A DNA stretch of 64,000 bases, from assembly GCA_964036665.1 (NCBI GenBank), contig OZ038533.1, forward strand, positions 3,954,001 through 4,018,000. Direction: 5' to 3'. The position numbers and the translations under genes are program-made. Within the stretch, counting starts at the first letter, position 1, and each line of letters begins with the position of its first letter. The notes under the pieces were generated by a model. It searched no databases, was not told the DNA's origin, and saw nothing but the letters and a program-made list of their open reading frames with translations. The DNA is from Gordius sp. MW1 (Eukaryota > Nematomorpha > Gordioida > Gordea > Gordiidae). This document shows, in pieces, positions 36,901 through 49,688 of the stretch.

Positions 36901-38344
36901 CTATCATGTGAAGTGGACTACCTACATACGATGATGGTAGAATAATAGAGTTACCAATTTCAGCAGTGTCGGCGTTGTTCGCAATAGCGTCTCGTAAGTC
37001 ATGGTATTCTTCCGCACGCAGTTTCTGTTGGTTATATCTTAAGTATCGTAGACGTTCGCTCTCTATCTTCACACACATGTCGACCATGAATTGTTGGCAA
37101 AGCTCAAGACAGCGTAGTAACACGTTGTCTTGACCGCGTCTAATCATCAAACGATATGCATAAAAATCCTTCGGGCTAACCTTCTGTTTGCCTGTAAAAT
37201 GTGTATTCCAATTAATTGAAAATGAGTAATCATGTTTTTAATAATGAATAAAGTACCTGTTAGGGGATCTCGTCGTTTAATGTTTATGCAATATCCATCT
37301 TGTCCTTTCCAAAAAATTATCGGATATTGGAGAGCGTCATATGAACGGTGGGTATCAGCAATGAACTGAAGATTGTTATCTCTTCTTCGAATCACGATTT
37401 GGAGCGAAGCCGTACGGTCCCCAACCATGATTCCGGCAACGTTCAACTACAGGTGCATTGAATCTACGAATGTGCTTTCCAACTGGTGTTTTATCAAAAT
37501 TGATGACAATAGCGTAATTATCATTTAGTAATCTGGGCATGTGTGATTTAAATAATTTTAATAATTCATTGTGCTCTTTCAAAAGAACGTCCAGTTTGCA
37601 GACGATGCGCCTGGCAAAAAGTGAATCGAGGTTGTTGTAGCCGCAACGTGCATTTACGCGATTAGCGAATGCGCGTTCGGAGTCATCACCACCCATAAAG
37701 TAAATTTGTAAAAATTATTAAGATTCGTTTGGCATCGGCAGCAATGAATCCACTTTGTGAAAAACCTGGCCTTTTATTTTAAACTTTGAATTAAATTTTT
37801 GACCGTTTGCAGCATTATTTTGAACTATTTTGTTGCTCCGAACGATGTCATTTGAAAGCATGAATTGAATGTCCGAATGACTTCAGGAACAGCTAGAATC
37901 AGGATCCGTACCGATAAGTAAACCGTGCAATGGTTCAGGTGGTGTTTCAATCTCTGTTAGTCGAACTTTTCCTGATCCGCAACACATCCCGGCTGACTCA
38001 TTTTTATATTTAAGTGCTAGACAATGAGGACATACCTTGTCCATAGTACCAAACCAATGACCACTTTAAAATGGACGTATTCAACATCAGGCATACTGGA
38101 ATGCTAGTCGAAGGAATGAAGCCGATTTAGATGCTAGATGTACTTGTTGGCGTTGTTGGTCATTTTCTCTACGTGTGTTGATTACAAATCGGCTGGCTTG
38201 TTTTTTTAATCGTCTTTGTTGATTTCGTTTATCTCGTGCCTCTTGCGATTGTGATTCACGTATTGGGGCCATCCTCACACGCATATCTGCATTGTTTTGT
38301 AGGATTTGTTCGTCTGTTCTATGTGCTCTAATATTTATCATCAG
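33908..38344 (-). mobile_element. Helitron 2 (RepHel type), 5' end not found
   Basis: A second Helitron lies in the opposite orientation and tail to tail with Helitron 1. Its coding region ends at 33982, only about 75 bases from the right tip of Helitron 1. The outer 5' end (right side) is replaced by a degenerate CGTAGCC-family MITE near 38345-38492, and no CTGACCCGGCAAACG-type terminus is visible. Confidence 0.75.
33982..38341 (-). pseudogene. Helitron 2 RepHel, decayed
   Basis: Reading leftwards, an Arg/Gln-rich leader (INIRAHRTDEQILQ, 38338 on) is followed by Rep segments. GLPHAHILI at about 36700-36727 keeps both HUH histidines, but the next codon is TGA where Trp is expected. KYICKYVNKG at about 36280-36310 holds the tyrosine pair. 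The helicase has VAPGGTGKTFLI near 35200-35240, VIIWDECTMAHKH near 34970-35010 (Walker B intact), LLSGDFRQTLSIIP near 34860, and FAMTINKVQGQTM with CSRVGKPSRLF near 34040-34175, ending NIVYSIALRY and TGA at 33982-33984. Several frameshifts and stops break it, so it is inactive, although its individual motifs are better kept than in Helitron 1. Confidence 0.88.
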
Positions 38345-38492
38345 TGGGCTAGCTAGCCTTTTTGCCTTGGGGGGGGGGGCTGAGCTGGTCAAATAGGGGG
38401 AGGGGGGGCAAAAAAATTTTCCTACGCACACCTTTAAGAATAAAAAATATTTATGTTTTGCCCCCCCCCAATCCAAAACCTATACGACCATG
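38345..38492. mobile_element. CGTAGCC-family MITE, degenerate copy
   Basis: Poly-G and poly-C subterminal tracts and CCAAAACCTATACGACCATGG-like right-end sequence match the family, but both inverted termini are mutated. It joins the 5' side of Helitron 2. Confidence 0.5.
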
Positions 38493-40464
38493 GCTAAATG
38501 CAATTGAAAATTTTTTCCCTTATAAACGTCGGACAAACTTAAAATTCCGCTACTACTTTGTAACATGTCTATTTTTCCTCGGGGTACTGCCAAATTAATC
38601 ACATAGAATAAAATAAGCATTGCACTAATTAAGGATGTAAATAAAATATAAATTGTTCAAATACCCAATTGAATATTAATTTACTGTTACTGATATAAAA
38701 TAATATCCTTTAAAATTTGAAAAGTGTACATTATAATACTGATACTTGATATAAATATAATAGTTTACTTAATAAGGTAGAATTTTTTGAAACTGGATCA
38801 TTATTACTGTCAATGTCATTTTCTATTCTATATATTTGAATTTGAATAGATAAATGAAAGCACTAACTGAAGAGTTTAAATAGTTAATATTATTGTAGCT
38901 TAGCATTAGCATTTAAAAGACTAAAAATCACATTGATAAACTTATATTATTAATGTCAATTTAAAAAGTAACTTAATTAAAACTTTTTGGGCATTACACT
39001 AATTTAAGGATGTAAATAAAAAATAAATTATAACCATTTGTTCAAATAAATACCCAAATTAACATTAATTTACTGATTTAAAATAGTTTAATTTTAAATT
39101 TTGAAAAGCACACATTATAATACTAATATTTCATATATTAGTTTACTTGATGTTGATAAGGTCGAATTTTTTGAAACTGGATCATGGTGGTTATAATTTT
39201 TAATATGACTTCTGCTATTAAATTTATTGTTGTCTGAAAGCCAATTAAGTTGTTTGAAAATCTTAGCTATATTTTTATTTTTATGATTGGAATTTTCTAG
39301 AATGCTATTTTCAATTAAATTATTAAGCCTTTCAGTGTAACCTAATTTACGGCGTTGAAATTATTTAATATAATTAATTACTCGAGGTTGAGTATGAAGA
39401 GCTATTACTATTACTGTTAATGTAATTCTCCTTTTCATTTTCTATAAATTTGAATAAATGAATGAAAGCACTAACACTAAGTAAATACCTTTCAGGACAC
39501 ATAATATTAAATTTATATAAACCTAATAATAAAATTTTAAATACCTATTTGATTTAACCTATTGCTTGGAGCTAAGAACTTTAAAAACATGTTAAGCTTT
39601 AATTGCTTAACAAATATTTGTTAATAAAAGCAAAGTGGAAATTAATTATTAAAAAACTCGGGTTTTAAATTAATATTAATTTATAAATTATGTAATTATG
39701 TCAACTCAACAATTTGATACTTTTTTCACCCTTTATTGTCATATACAACATCTTCACTTTTGTAATATTATAATTAAAACTTTTATTCAGAAACAATAAT
39801 AATAATCTTTATATTGTTTCTTAATTAATGTAAAAAAATGGCTTAAGGGCCCGGGGACCCAAGATTTTCCCTTGGGGACGCCCATGGGGTCCGGTTGTGG
39901 GGGGGGGGCGCTGTTTTTTATGACTGCATTTTGTTTCGTTTGACGACCCAATTTGTTCCATTTGTGTTTAACTGGCATTGTTACCTATAAATATAACATA
40001 TTTAATATATCAAATTTAATTACTTAAAGGTGAAAAACATTAAACTATCGAATTCTCATGAAAGCTACGCCCATGCTATATGGTGTTTTTATAAGTAGAA
40101 TGCTTCAGCATTTTTATATATTAGATTACTTACATTGTCGCATTTTACAGTATACATATATGACGTAAATTGTTGCATTTTACAGTATCCCTGTATGACG
40201 TCATATTACGTCATGAGGTTGCGTTTGATTGACATTTTATTAAGTGTCAAAACGTATAAAACTAAATAACTTGACCGTCTTATCACTTAGAGATTTAGAA
40301 CATAGTTTAAAACCTATTCTCAGACCTACCAAATTCGCAAAAATTTTCATAAAAGCCGTTTCGGAAAATTTTAACAACAAACACCGTGACACGAGAATTT
40401 TATATATTAGATCTTCATCATTTATGTGTAAAATAAAATTTCTTGATATTTGAAGATTATACAC
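38493..40464. other. AT-rich stretch with a direct duplication
   Basis: It contains the duplicated segment listed at 38620-39184. A GC-rich patch at 39845-39912 and two TGCATTTTACAGTAT copies near 40142-40187 are otherwise unexplained. A 69-codon open frame at 40244-40453 is not recognised. No gene is supported. Confidence 0.4.
38620..39184 (+). repeat. Direct duplication, copies at about 38620-38806 and 38985-39184
   Basis: Both copies contain AAGGATGTAAATAAA, a CATTATAATACT segment and end with GAATTTTTTGAAACTGGATC. A following segment with AATGAAAGCACTAAC also recurs (38806-38868 and 39409-39474), so the full duplicated unit was larger and has diverged. Confidence 0.8.
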
Positions 40465-40672
40465 CATAGGCGTAGCCAGGGGGGAAAGGGGGGAGGCGGG
40501 GGGGGGCGCCCCTCCCCCTCCTCCCCCCGCCTCCCCCCCCCCATGACAAAAGAAAAATTTTCATTGCAAATACCCTTAAAAATTAAAAAAAAATTATATT
40601 TTGCCACTCTCTAAATTGAACTTTTAAACGTTTTGCCCCCCCCCCTTAATCCAAAACCTGGCTACGCCCATG
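40465..40672. mobile_element. CGTAGCC-family MITE, copy with perfect target duplication
   Basis: It runs from CATAGGCGTAGCCAGG to CCTGGCTACGCCCATG, 208 bp, with a central G-rich/C-rich hairpin. TTATACAC is present immediately on both sides (40457-40464 and 40673-40680). This 8-bp duplication and the CA start place the family near hAT. Confidence 0.92.
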
Positions 40673-41959
40673 TTATACACCAAGATAAGTATGACATATA
40701 ATTAATAAAACAATTTACCTGTTAAATTTAATTATATTCATCATAATGATTTACTTTATAAGTGTTTATCTTTATTTTAAAGAATTAAATAAGCTTTTTG
40801 AATTGAATATCTTATTTTAGAGTTATAATCGCTTTGTGATAAAACTGTTCATATTTGAGAAAGATTTTACAATTGTGAGCATAAATGATAGCATAGGAAA
40901 AACCTGCAACAATGATGTGATAATTCAAATTATAGTTGTTTTAATTTTTGAAAATTACTTCTCAACTGATTTGTTGGCTTAAGTTTGCTTCGGATTAGCC
41001 TAAAACCCAATTATTTTTAGTATTTTTCTGAGCCTCTCAAAGTCCAGTAGGGCGAAGCCGGGCTCTATTGGACAATATAGGTGAAAGAGATTCTCCTAAT
41101 TTTTAAGATTGACTTGCACAATCGAATAAAAGACATGATGAAATATTATATTTTAGGGACTCATTTTACTTTTTATATTAAAGGTTGCATAAATAAACTT
41201 CAATCAGTAGATTTTACCACATTGTATTTCTAGAGTTTTATTTTTAATAAATCTTAATTTCATCAAATGGTAATGTGTTATCAAGGGTCTATGTTCCAAA
41301 GAGGCTTTAAATACTAGGGTATTCCTGATATAATTGCGGCTCAAGCATGATTCAGTATGAAAATTCGTATTTTGAAAGATGACTTATTATTTTTGTGTCT
41401 ATTTTTATTTGATATAGGGGCATCGCAATCCTTACTTAGTGAAAGTAAATTTAAATCAACCTAGCCCATGAGGAAATGAGAGAAAGCAAAAATTAAAATA
41501 CGACAAGCAGATGGGTCGCAAATTATATTAATATGTAAAGTAATGTAGAAATTATTATCAAATGTAATAAAATAGTTTTGCTAACGCCTGTTTATATTAA
41601 GCCCTTATTGGGCTGGCAATGGCTTAAGATGATTGGTCCGGTAAATGAATGATTTGACTGGTGTAAAAAAATAAGTTTAAGTGAAGCAAGGGGGGTTTAA
41701 TAAAAAGTTTTGACGGGCAGGTAGCAACCCCTAAGGATGCAATTATGGTTTGGGCACTAATGTCTAACCCTCGCGGCGCTGAAAATAACGGACTATAGGT
41801 AACAAGGAATGCGACGGATAAACCGACTTGCTCTACCAACACTCATAATGACATGCCCCTGAATAATTGGTCAGAAGATAAAACTTATGATGATACAGTT
41901 CAAGTCTATTCTTATTGACGAGCTTGTATGCTTGTATGAGTACGACATTTTGTTAAATC
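40673..41959. other. Stretch between a MITE and the Gypsy remnant
   Basis: AT-rich. 41620-41860 is less AT-rich and may be an unrecognisable upstream (gag or protease) part of the Gypsy remnant. No other feature is supported. Confidence 0.4.
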
Positions 41960-44900
41960 CAAGAGTTGTACTAAGATTTGGGCCAGCGCTGAGAGTATCT
42001 TTTCTGTGAAGGGAAAAAGTCCAAGACATTTTGCTACAGTGAGTAGAGCAAGGTTGAACTGTGCCAGTGAAATAGAGTGAATAACTAACGCCGTTTAAAA
42101 TACCAGAGGGAAGTCTAAGATTGTGCTTAAAGTACTTTCTCCCACAGATAGAGGAAATCTTTGCAAACCTTAAAGATGTTGAATATTTTTGAAAGTTGGA
42201 TTTTGCTTATGCTTAGTGATGCGGAAAAACCGAGAAAAATTTCGGTCCCGTCTCGTCTCGAAAAACCGAGACGAGACGAGAATTTGAAAAATGGAGTCGA
42301 GATCGAGACGAGAATTTTGATGTCGAGACGAGACGATACGAGATTTTTTCGGCGAGATCTCGACTTTTTTGATCGTTAGATTTTAGTAAATTATCGTGTG
42401 CATTATTTACATTTAAGGTATTAAGTGTAAATCAATATGTATGGAATATATTTGACATTAAAAAAATTCCTGTAAATTTTATATTTTTTGCAACATTTAC
42501 CTAAGTATGGTTGACTTTAAGGGTATGTGAATAATTCTATAATATCTTTATCACATATTTGAATCCATAGCATTATTAAATATTACAAAATTATAGGCTT
42601 AGAATGAGTTCTGATTGAATAGTAAATATAAACAAAGCATATTTATATCGCAGTTACTCACCCTGCATAATGCGGTAATTATAAATTGGCAGTCAATCAG
42701 TTTGAATAATTAAACTAGTTAAGCTAAGGTGGCTCGAGATTTTTGAGCACCCGCCTAACGATTTCAAAATTACAATAGAGTATTTAATGACACCGTAATA
42801 GATTAAATCTAAAGCACGAATTTTCTAGAAGTTTTTATGCTTCTACTATATTCGATAAATAACTATTTAATGGCAAAGTTAGTTAGAATTGGGAGATAAT
42901 TATTTGGAATATAAATTTGATTATAATGATTTTTGTCATAAATTTAAATACGTGCAATTTAAAGTTTAACACCTTAATTCTTTATCCTATAATAATGCTG
43001 CTTTTATTGTGGTATCTACACGTTTTTATATGTGCATCTAGTTATCAATTCTGTAAATAATAATATTATCATTAAAAGTCACTCACACTTTGTGGTTTAT
43101 AATGCTATAGTAAACATGCAATAAACACTAAGGGCTATAATTAATGATGGTATTAATGGACTTAATTGTTTGCCTTAAATATGTTAAGGTCTACTTTGAA
43201 GCTTTAGCCAGGGTTAATAAAGGGTCTCAATTTGCTAAATTGTGCAACTAAGTCAACTATAACCGAACTTATTATTTTCTAAGTCTATATATTTGACAAA
43301 CACAGTGGATTTGATACATGTTATAATTTGCTAGACACAATAAAATTTAATTTTCTATACTTCAAATTTATTTATAGTTTTTTAGTCTGCACTTTTCATA
43401 GAAAATGTTATTTTTATGAATGAATTCATTTCTTTATATTGTCAATGAGATGTCGTGTCCCACTAAATCTTTAAAAAGTTTGTGTATTAAAGTTTTTCAA
43501 AAAATATAAAAATTTGCCATTTTAATTTTTTGACACTTATTTAATATTTTTCATAAAATAGGAGAAATTTTTATTCCTTATATATTTTTTTTTTAAAAAA
43601 GTCAAGACGAGACGAGATCGAGATTTTTCTAGACCGAGACGAAACGAGATCGAGATTTTCATAATCGCTCCCGAGACGAGATTTTGTTTTCGAGACCGAG
43701 ACGAGATTTTGTTTTCGAGACCGAGACGAGACGAGATCGAAACACTACCTATGCTTACCTCAAATCAAGTTAAATAATCGTTCATCAAAGTTGACCACGA
43801 TAAACTAAACCTTTCGGTCTCAGCCTAAGTGTCTTATTGTTTCAGAAGACCATTGCATCGGTATTCCAAGGTCTGCGTGTTTTACTAATTGGATGACGTT
43901 CCTGTAGTGGGAGCTACAATTGAAAAACACGATAACTACTTGCAGGCAGTGCTGAAACAAATCTAAGAAAGAGGATTACGGGTGAATTTTAGCATGCGTC
44001 ATAGGTGTGACGGAACTATGATATTAGGGTCTGCAATTGGGTAATGGAGTAGTCTCCATTGCAAATTAAAGTCGATGCTATACCGAAGATGCGACCAACT
44101 CAAGACAATAAGGGGACGCTATCCTTACATGGGTCCGTGAACTACTACTACAAGTTATGACTAACATAGCGGAGATAGAGACACCTTTACTTGACGACGG
44201 ACAAAGTCATGTTTGATGGCGAACCAAGGAGCAGGAAGCTCTCGATGCGTTAAAAAAGATTTAATGTTCCAAAATGATTTGTGCCCGATCTACCATTTAG
44301 CGGTAGCCAAAGGTGCGTCACAGCTAGTTGTGGGCGGTGTTATTGCGTGTAACGGTCAGGAAAAGTGCTTAATTATATCCTTTTCACAAAATTTTTCCTA
44401 AGCAGAGCTTAAGAAACTCAGCAATTGAAAAGGGGGTTGTAGTGGTAAGTAAGTTTGACCAAATTTGGATATTTATACCGTCCACAAATAGCTTGTATTA
44501 CTGTTTGCAAAGGTCTACTGAAATCTATCGTTAAGCCCGAGGCTGTAGAAATGGTTATTAGCGCCAGTACCGCAAAGGTAAATCAAATCACCTGCCAGAC
44601 ACGTTATCAAGATTGGGAAATTAAGAGGGCGAAAACTTGTAAAAGAAAACTTAATAACACAAAATTGCGGCGATGTGGATCTTGTGAAATTAGTTCAGGA
44701 GGATGTGGACTTAATTGTTAGACGCTAGAGGCGTTAAAATCTACTTATCAAAGCTTAATACTGGAGGTTAACAATAATGTATTACTATGCAACAATAATA
44801 TAATAATTTCGTCAGTGTTGCGACCTCAGATACTAGAACTGCCTCATGCCGGTCACAATGGCATAGCAAAGATAAAAGGTCTAGCAAAAAATCACGTCTG

Positions 44901-45945
44901 GTGGCCGAAGATATCACAAGATATCTGTTCGTAGGACGATGCGGGCCATGCGGAAAACTTGCCAGGAGGCCAAGACACAACGAAAAGGCGCGATGATTAC
45001 CAACAAAATAAGTTTGGGAAAGAATACACCTAGATTTTTTTTATTTTTAAGGCATACTCTAGTTAAATAGAAAACAAGTGAAGGTTATCTAAGAAAATAG
45101 TAATCGATTTCTTAAAACATCTTGCAGGTGCCTCTGGTCTCCTGAAAGATTGTATCTGACAACGGCACCGCTTTAGCCAGCGTCAAATTCAAAGAGTTTT
45201 GTAATAAATGGGGAATACAACATTTACTACCCCTCAGCATCATCCGAGTACGAATGGACTTGCGGAAAGGCACATGGCTGTGGTGAAAGGATGGTTGAAA
45301 AACGCTAAAGCCGAAAGGACGGGACATGGCTTGATCGGCTGTACTATAACGTGGCCGAGACGGTTCCCTTCTTGACAGCCGGTTAGCGATAAATTCCCTG
45401 GCCGTTTCCACAAAGTTACATAGATGCGTTGTTACAATCGGCGCAGTTAAACACGACATCACCAGCGAGGCAAAGTAAAATCGTTGATCCTGTAAGGGCG
45501 CATAATTATATGGGAAAGAAGAAGTGGCTAGAGGCATAATCCTATCTCGGAAGGGTAAAAAATGTACGAGCTAGCTTCTCCAAGTCGACATATACATCAC
45601 GTTGAACAATTATGCTTTTGAATGATGGTGGTCTCATGCGCAGCTCCAACGAGAACGCAATGCTACCGTGACCGCCCGAGAAGTTCCGAGACGTTCTGAG
45701 AGGGAAAGGACGTCACACCGTTCGCAGGCGGGATGTCAGAGAGTGAGGCAAGCAGGACCTTTCTGCCGACAATGTCGCCGCTGTAACTGCATACCCGAGA
45801 GAAAAATTCCATTGAAGCCGGCAATACAGGACGGAAGCGCTGGTAGAGACGGTGGCGCCGGAACTGGTCACAATGGAGGCTAGCGAAGTAGTGGTGACCC
45901 CTAAGAAAGAGGCCAAGGCATGTCGAAGTTAAACGAAAGTAGGAA
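41960..45945 (+). pseudogene. Gypsy/Ty3-type retrotransposon pol, heavily decayed and split
   Basis: Scattered frames on the plus strand keep the order reverse transcriptase, RNase H, integrase. IEEIFANLKDV (near 42150) and KLDFAYA lie just before an insertion at 42214; the reading resumes after 43755 with AYLKSS. LDDVPVVG at about 43889 is the YxDD motif of the polymerase. CPIYHLAVAKGASQLVVGG (44280-44340) is RNase H. GHNGIAKIKG and VWWPKIS (44850-44915) are the integrase zinc-binding region. VSDNGTAL (near 45155) and NGLAERHM (near 45250) are integrase core motifs holding the second Asp and the Glu. IHHVEQL (near 45590) resembles the integrase tail. There are many stops and frameshifts, and no LTRs are recognised. 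Confidence 0.85.
42214..43747. mobile_element. 1.53-kb hAT-like element with GAGACGAGAC termini, inserted in Gypsy RT
   Basis: The ends TAGTGATGCGG and CGAAACACTA are inverted, and the flanks are CTTATGCT (42206-42213) and CCTATGCT (43748-43755), 7 of 8 identical. The terminal 150 bases on each side are rich in GAGACGAGAC or its complement; the 1.2-kb middle is AT-rich and non-coding. The element interrupts the reverse-transcriptase reading frame exactly at the duplicated bases. Confidence 0.88.
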
Positions 45946-47263
45946 GAGCTATGTTGATTATAAGCATTATATTGATAAAAATTTAAAGGTAAGAGTTCAA
46001 GCGAATTTGGTCTTTGTAGGGGTATAAGGAGAGAAAATACATAAAAGAGATGTTGACCATTAAGTTTGAAACAATATAAACCGCCGTTTATCCCCTTCTT
46101 ACTTGTTTAAATTAGGCTTAGCCGTCCCAAGGGTGAAACTCTAGCCACGCCACTGTATGCGATGTCGATCTATGGGCTCACCACCCACTTCACTGCTAAT
46201 AAAATAAATTATGACACCTCTGGTTACAAAAAATCTAATATAGTTATCCCCATCTAATAATACAATAGACTGGCCAACAGCTAATTATTAAATAAGAGAG
46301 TAGGTCATCATGTTTGAGCAATATTTTAACAAAATAAACGCTTTTAACTTTATTGAATAATTATATGTTAAATTTAGGCATGGAAAGTTAATCCTTTAAT
46401 GTTCTAATTAGTCTTTCTTTCTATTTTGCAATTTATCAATCACTGTACGAGGACACATTTTCAAATCCACCTAAAATGGTGGCCTAAGTTGCTCAATAAA
46501 TTTCGTTCGCCAGTATTGAGTATTATTTGTCTATCGTTGGCCCTTAAAAAGACCAAGATCAGTTTAAGCCATCCGCTCCTTCACTGGAAAATAGGATGCG
46601 CCCTTATGGTGCAAATGGCATATTCATGAAGAAAATGTATTATTTTATTCTTGCTTTAGCTGTGCATTGAGCAAACAAATATTGCGATGTATTAATTTTA
46701 ATTTATTTTTAGATTTTTTCCATTTTAAAGTGTGAAAATTTGTTATGAAATATAATTTAAATTATTTGCCGACTCTCGACCATCATCGTAGGATGGAGGT
46801 TACGCATTTATTAGCTCTAAAAAAATAAAGGGAGTTTTTTTAAAAGTCCCCTAAATCTATAAATCGCGCATATTTTCTATAATAAGGGCCAATCAAAAGT
46901 TTATAAGATATCCATCTTATAGACCCTGCCCTATATCAAGTCCTGGCTTAGTATAGGGCATGGTGCACTTAAAAGTCCTTCAACATGGTTAGAAATTACA
47001 AAGTACCAAAGCTTTCACTAACGATTATAAAAACAGAGCTGATACCGTTAGTATTAAGGTTGACTTAAGTCATACGTCGGTTTATTTAAAAGATAAAAAA
47101 ATAAAACGAATGCAGTTTATCCTTTCATAATCCATAAGAGTTGATTGATTGGGTTAAAAACATGAGATTTTTCAATCTCTTATTTGACTTAAGTAACCAT
47201 ATGCAAAATTTTGATTTCGATTTTCAATTAAAATCTGAAATATTTTATAAGGCGAGTCGGAAT
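45946..47263. other. Stretch after the Gypsy remnant
   Basis: The first part, to about 46120, may be the 3' untranslated region of the Gypsy element. An open frame of 67 codons at 46426-46629 is not recognised. No LTR, RNA gene or exon is supported. Confidence 0.4.
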
Positions 47264-47817
47264 CAGAGACCAGAAAAGCCCGGCCCGCCAGGCCCACGGG
47301 CCGAGCAACTGTCTTAAGCTTTAATTTTCGGGCGGGCCCGGACGGGTACGCTGATGAACTTCGGGCATAGTTAACATGGTATATTATTTTATTACTTTTT
47401 TATTAGATTGTTTATTAAGAATGCTTAAAATAACATAATTTTGCCACCCCCTCTTAAGTTATTTTTATAATCTTTGCCCGACTCATTTCTTTCAGATCCC
47501 TAGCTACGTTTATGGAAAATATTGAAATATTTAAATTTATGTTGCACTTTCATTTTTCGCTATTCACACGTACTGTCTAAACTTAAAACAAAGGCGTCGT
47601 GCCATTTTCACATATGTATGCACATATAAGTGTTATTTAATTTTTTAATAAATAAAATTTGGTATAACAAAGCTCTTCCATTTTGCAATGCCATTTTTCC
47701 TCTTATCTACGCTCTCACTTAATTTTATAATACATAATTAATTCACATACCATTCTTTTCTTGTTTTTAATAAAAATTTTCTCCATTATATTCTATAGCA
47801 AGAAGGGAATTTATTTA

Positions 47818-49688
47818 CCCATTACCGCCCGCCGTACACCTCTTCGGAGGGTCATTTCGTGTATTCTTTCAATGATAATTATGAAAATAATTGCTCATTT
47901 TAAAACTATATGATATTAATGAACTGTAAAAAAATAAAATTTGGCATTAAGGCTTAGATAAATGTAATTGGTTTATCATCGTAATATGGATTTGAAACAC
48001 AATTAATTAGGTAAGATATTATTATCGTTTTTTATTATAAATAATAAAATATTTTAACTTTTTTGTTGTTATGTATATATAGACCCTACTATTACGTTAT
48101 GTACTATTAGTATGACAATATTTTTTAACTACGGTGTGCTGGGTTATTGTTTATTGCCCTGTACACAAGCGTGTACAATGGGCACCTGCCGTCAATAATT
48201 GTTTAGTTTGTATTGTTGTAAATTGCGCTCATACATACTTTGGCATAACAGTGACTCACGGATTTGCCTATTTTCAACTGAAGTAAACCAGTTTCAGTTC
48301 GCTTTTGCTCCTTGCAAAGTTCGCACGTGTTGAAACTAGAGAGAATTTTGAGTTTACAAAGATCCCACAATAACGACCCGTCGCGCTTTCACAAAAAACA
48401 ATAGCTATAAAAGGTTAGAAGAAGCCCTTGAATCGATAATGTCCGATGATAACTAAGATATCGAATACGATATAGTAATAGTGCCACCAAACCTTGATGT
48501 TCTGAGTGACGAAGAAAAAGGGAATGATGATGATTTGATATCCTCGACTTTTCCAAAAGATGTTCCAGGTACAATTGAAGTAAATCCACGTCATCCCGAC
48601 GATGATGTTTCTGACTGGGACTACAGTGATGAAGAACCACTTTCTAATCACATAAGACTAACGAGCTAAAAGTCAAGACACACCTGGGTGGAGAAAAACT
48701 TCACCTACATACAGCATAACCCATACTGTTACCGAAGCCATTCAAAGCAGACAAAAAAATATTGTAGAATCAATGATTGATCACAATCCTACAATGTTGT
48801 TTAAAAAATTCTTTGATAAAGATGTTATGGACTTGATAGCAGAAAATAGTGTTTTGTACGCAGGACAAAATAATCGCCATAATTTTGAATTGAATCGTGA
48901 AGACTTCAAAAGTTTTTTGGGAATATTGATGCTAACTGGATATCATGAATTGCCTACCGAACGCTTACTGGAGTTTGGATGAAGATCTTGGAGTTCCATT
49001 GGTCGCAAATTGCATGTCGCGTAATAGGTTTTTGGACATAAAAAGAAACCTGCACTTCGTCGACAATTCTCTAGCTGCAGATTCGACTGATAAAATGTTC
49101 AAAGTGAAACCGTTATATAATCTCATTCAAAGAAATTCGTGCCAGTGGGGAGTTTTTCATAAAAATTTGTCTGTGGATGAGTCCATGATTAAATATTTTG
49201 TAATATTTACCTACATCCTAGATATGGCCATATCTAACGCTTGGAGACTGCATGTTTTACTCAGCAAGACTGGACAGGTGACATATATGGATCAATTATG
49301 ATTCAGACGGACGATTGCTCGAGGATACATACAACAAAAAAAAAATTAAAGTCGTCCACCGTCATCAACAAAACTTGGACTGGAGCTGAAAAATAACGGT
49401 CACAACCCCGAGCGCATCGAAAAACCAGTGCGTTGCGTCATTTGCCACAATCGAGGTCGCTGGCGTTGCGTGCTTCGCGAGAAAACGTTGTGTGTAGAGC
49501 GAACTTGCTATGGACAATATCACTCCTAATCAGCCCATTGTACACAGCCGTGTACACCCCCTTATTTTCATTGTTTCATGTTTTTATTTAATTTTTTTTT
49601 TCCTAATATTTTTCTTCGCTCAATACCTCACAATAAATACCATTAAAAAATAATTTTCACAAGTAGTTTTCTTTTGGGCGTTAATGGG
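47818..49688 (+). mobile_element. piggyBac-like element, internally deleted
   Basis: The left tip CCCATTACCGCCC and right tip GGGCGTTAATGGG are inverted. TTAA follows the right tip (49689-49692) and TTTA precedes the left (47814-47817), consistent with the TTAA target with one mutation. It contains a broken transposase on the plus strand. Confidence 0.88.
48400..49529 (+). pseudogene. piggyBac transposase (DDE_Tnp_1_7 type), internally deleted and frameshifted
   Basis: An acidic N-terminus (LDVLSDEEKGNDDD; DDDVSDWDYSDEEPLS) is followed by a stop at about 48668, then by the catalytic-domain start TMLFKKFFDKDVMDLI (48790 on). A frame change near 48965 leads to GVPLVANCMSRNRFLDIKRN and LSVDESMIKYF, holding the first catalytic Asp. 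After 49200 the sequence jumps to ISNAWRLH and TYMDQL, which belong near the end of the domain, so the stretch with the other two Asp residues is deleted. The C-terminal cysteine-rich zinc module is kept (RCVICHNRGRWRC, LCVERTCYGQYH, stop at 49527-49529). It is inactive. Confidence 0.88.

Noticed and set aside
45668..45883. Arg-rich 71-codon frame as a separate gene
   Set aside because: It is an out-of-frame reading of the decayed Gypsy integrase tail region.
48389..48651. Minus-strand frames over the piggyBac N-terminus
   Set aside because: They are the antisense of the acidic transposase N-terminus, which has the recognisable family order on the plus strand.
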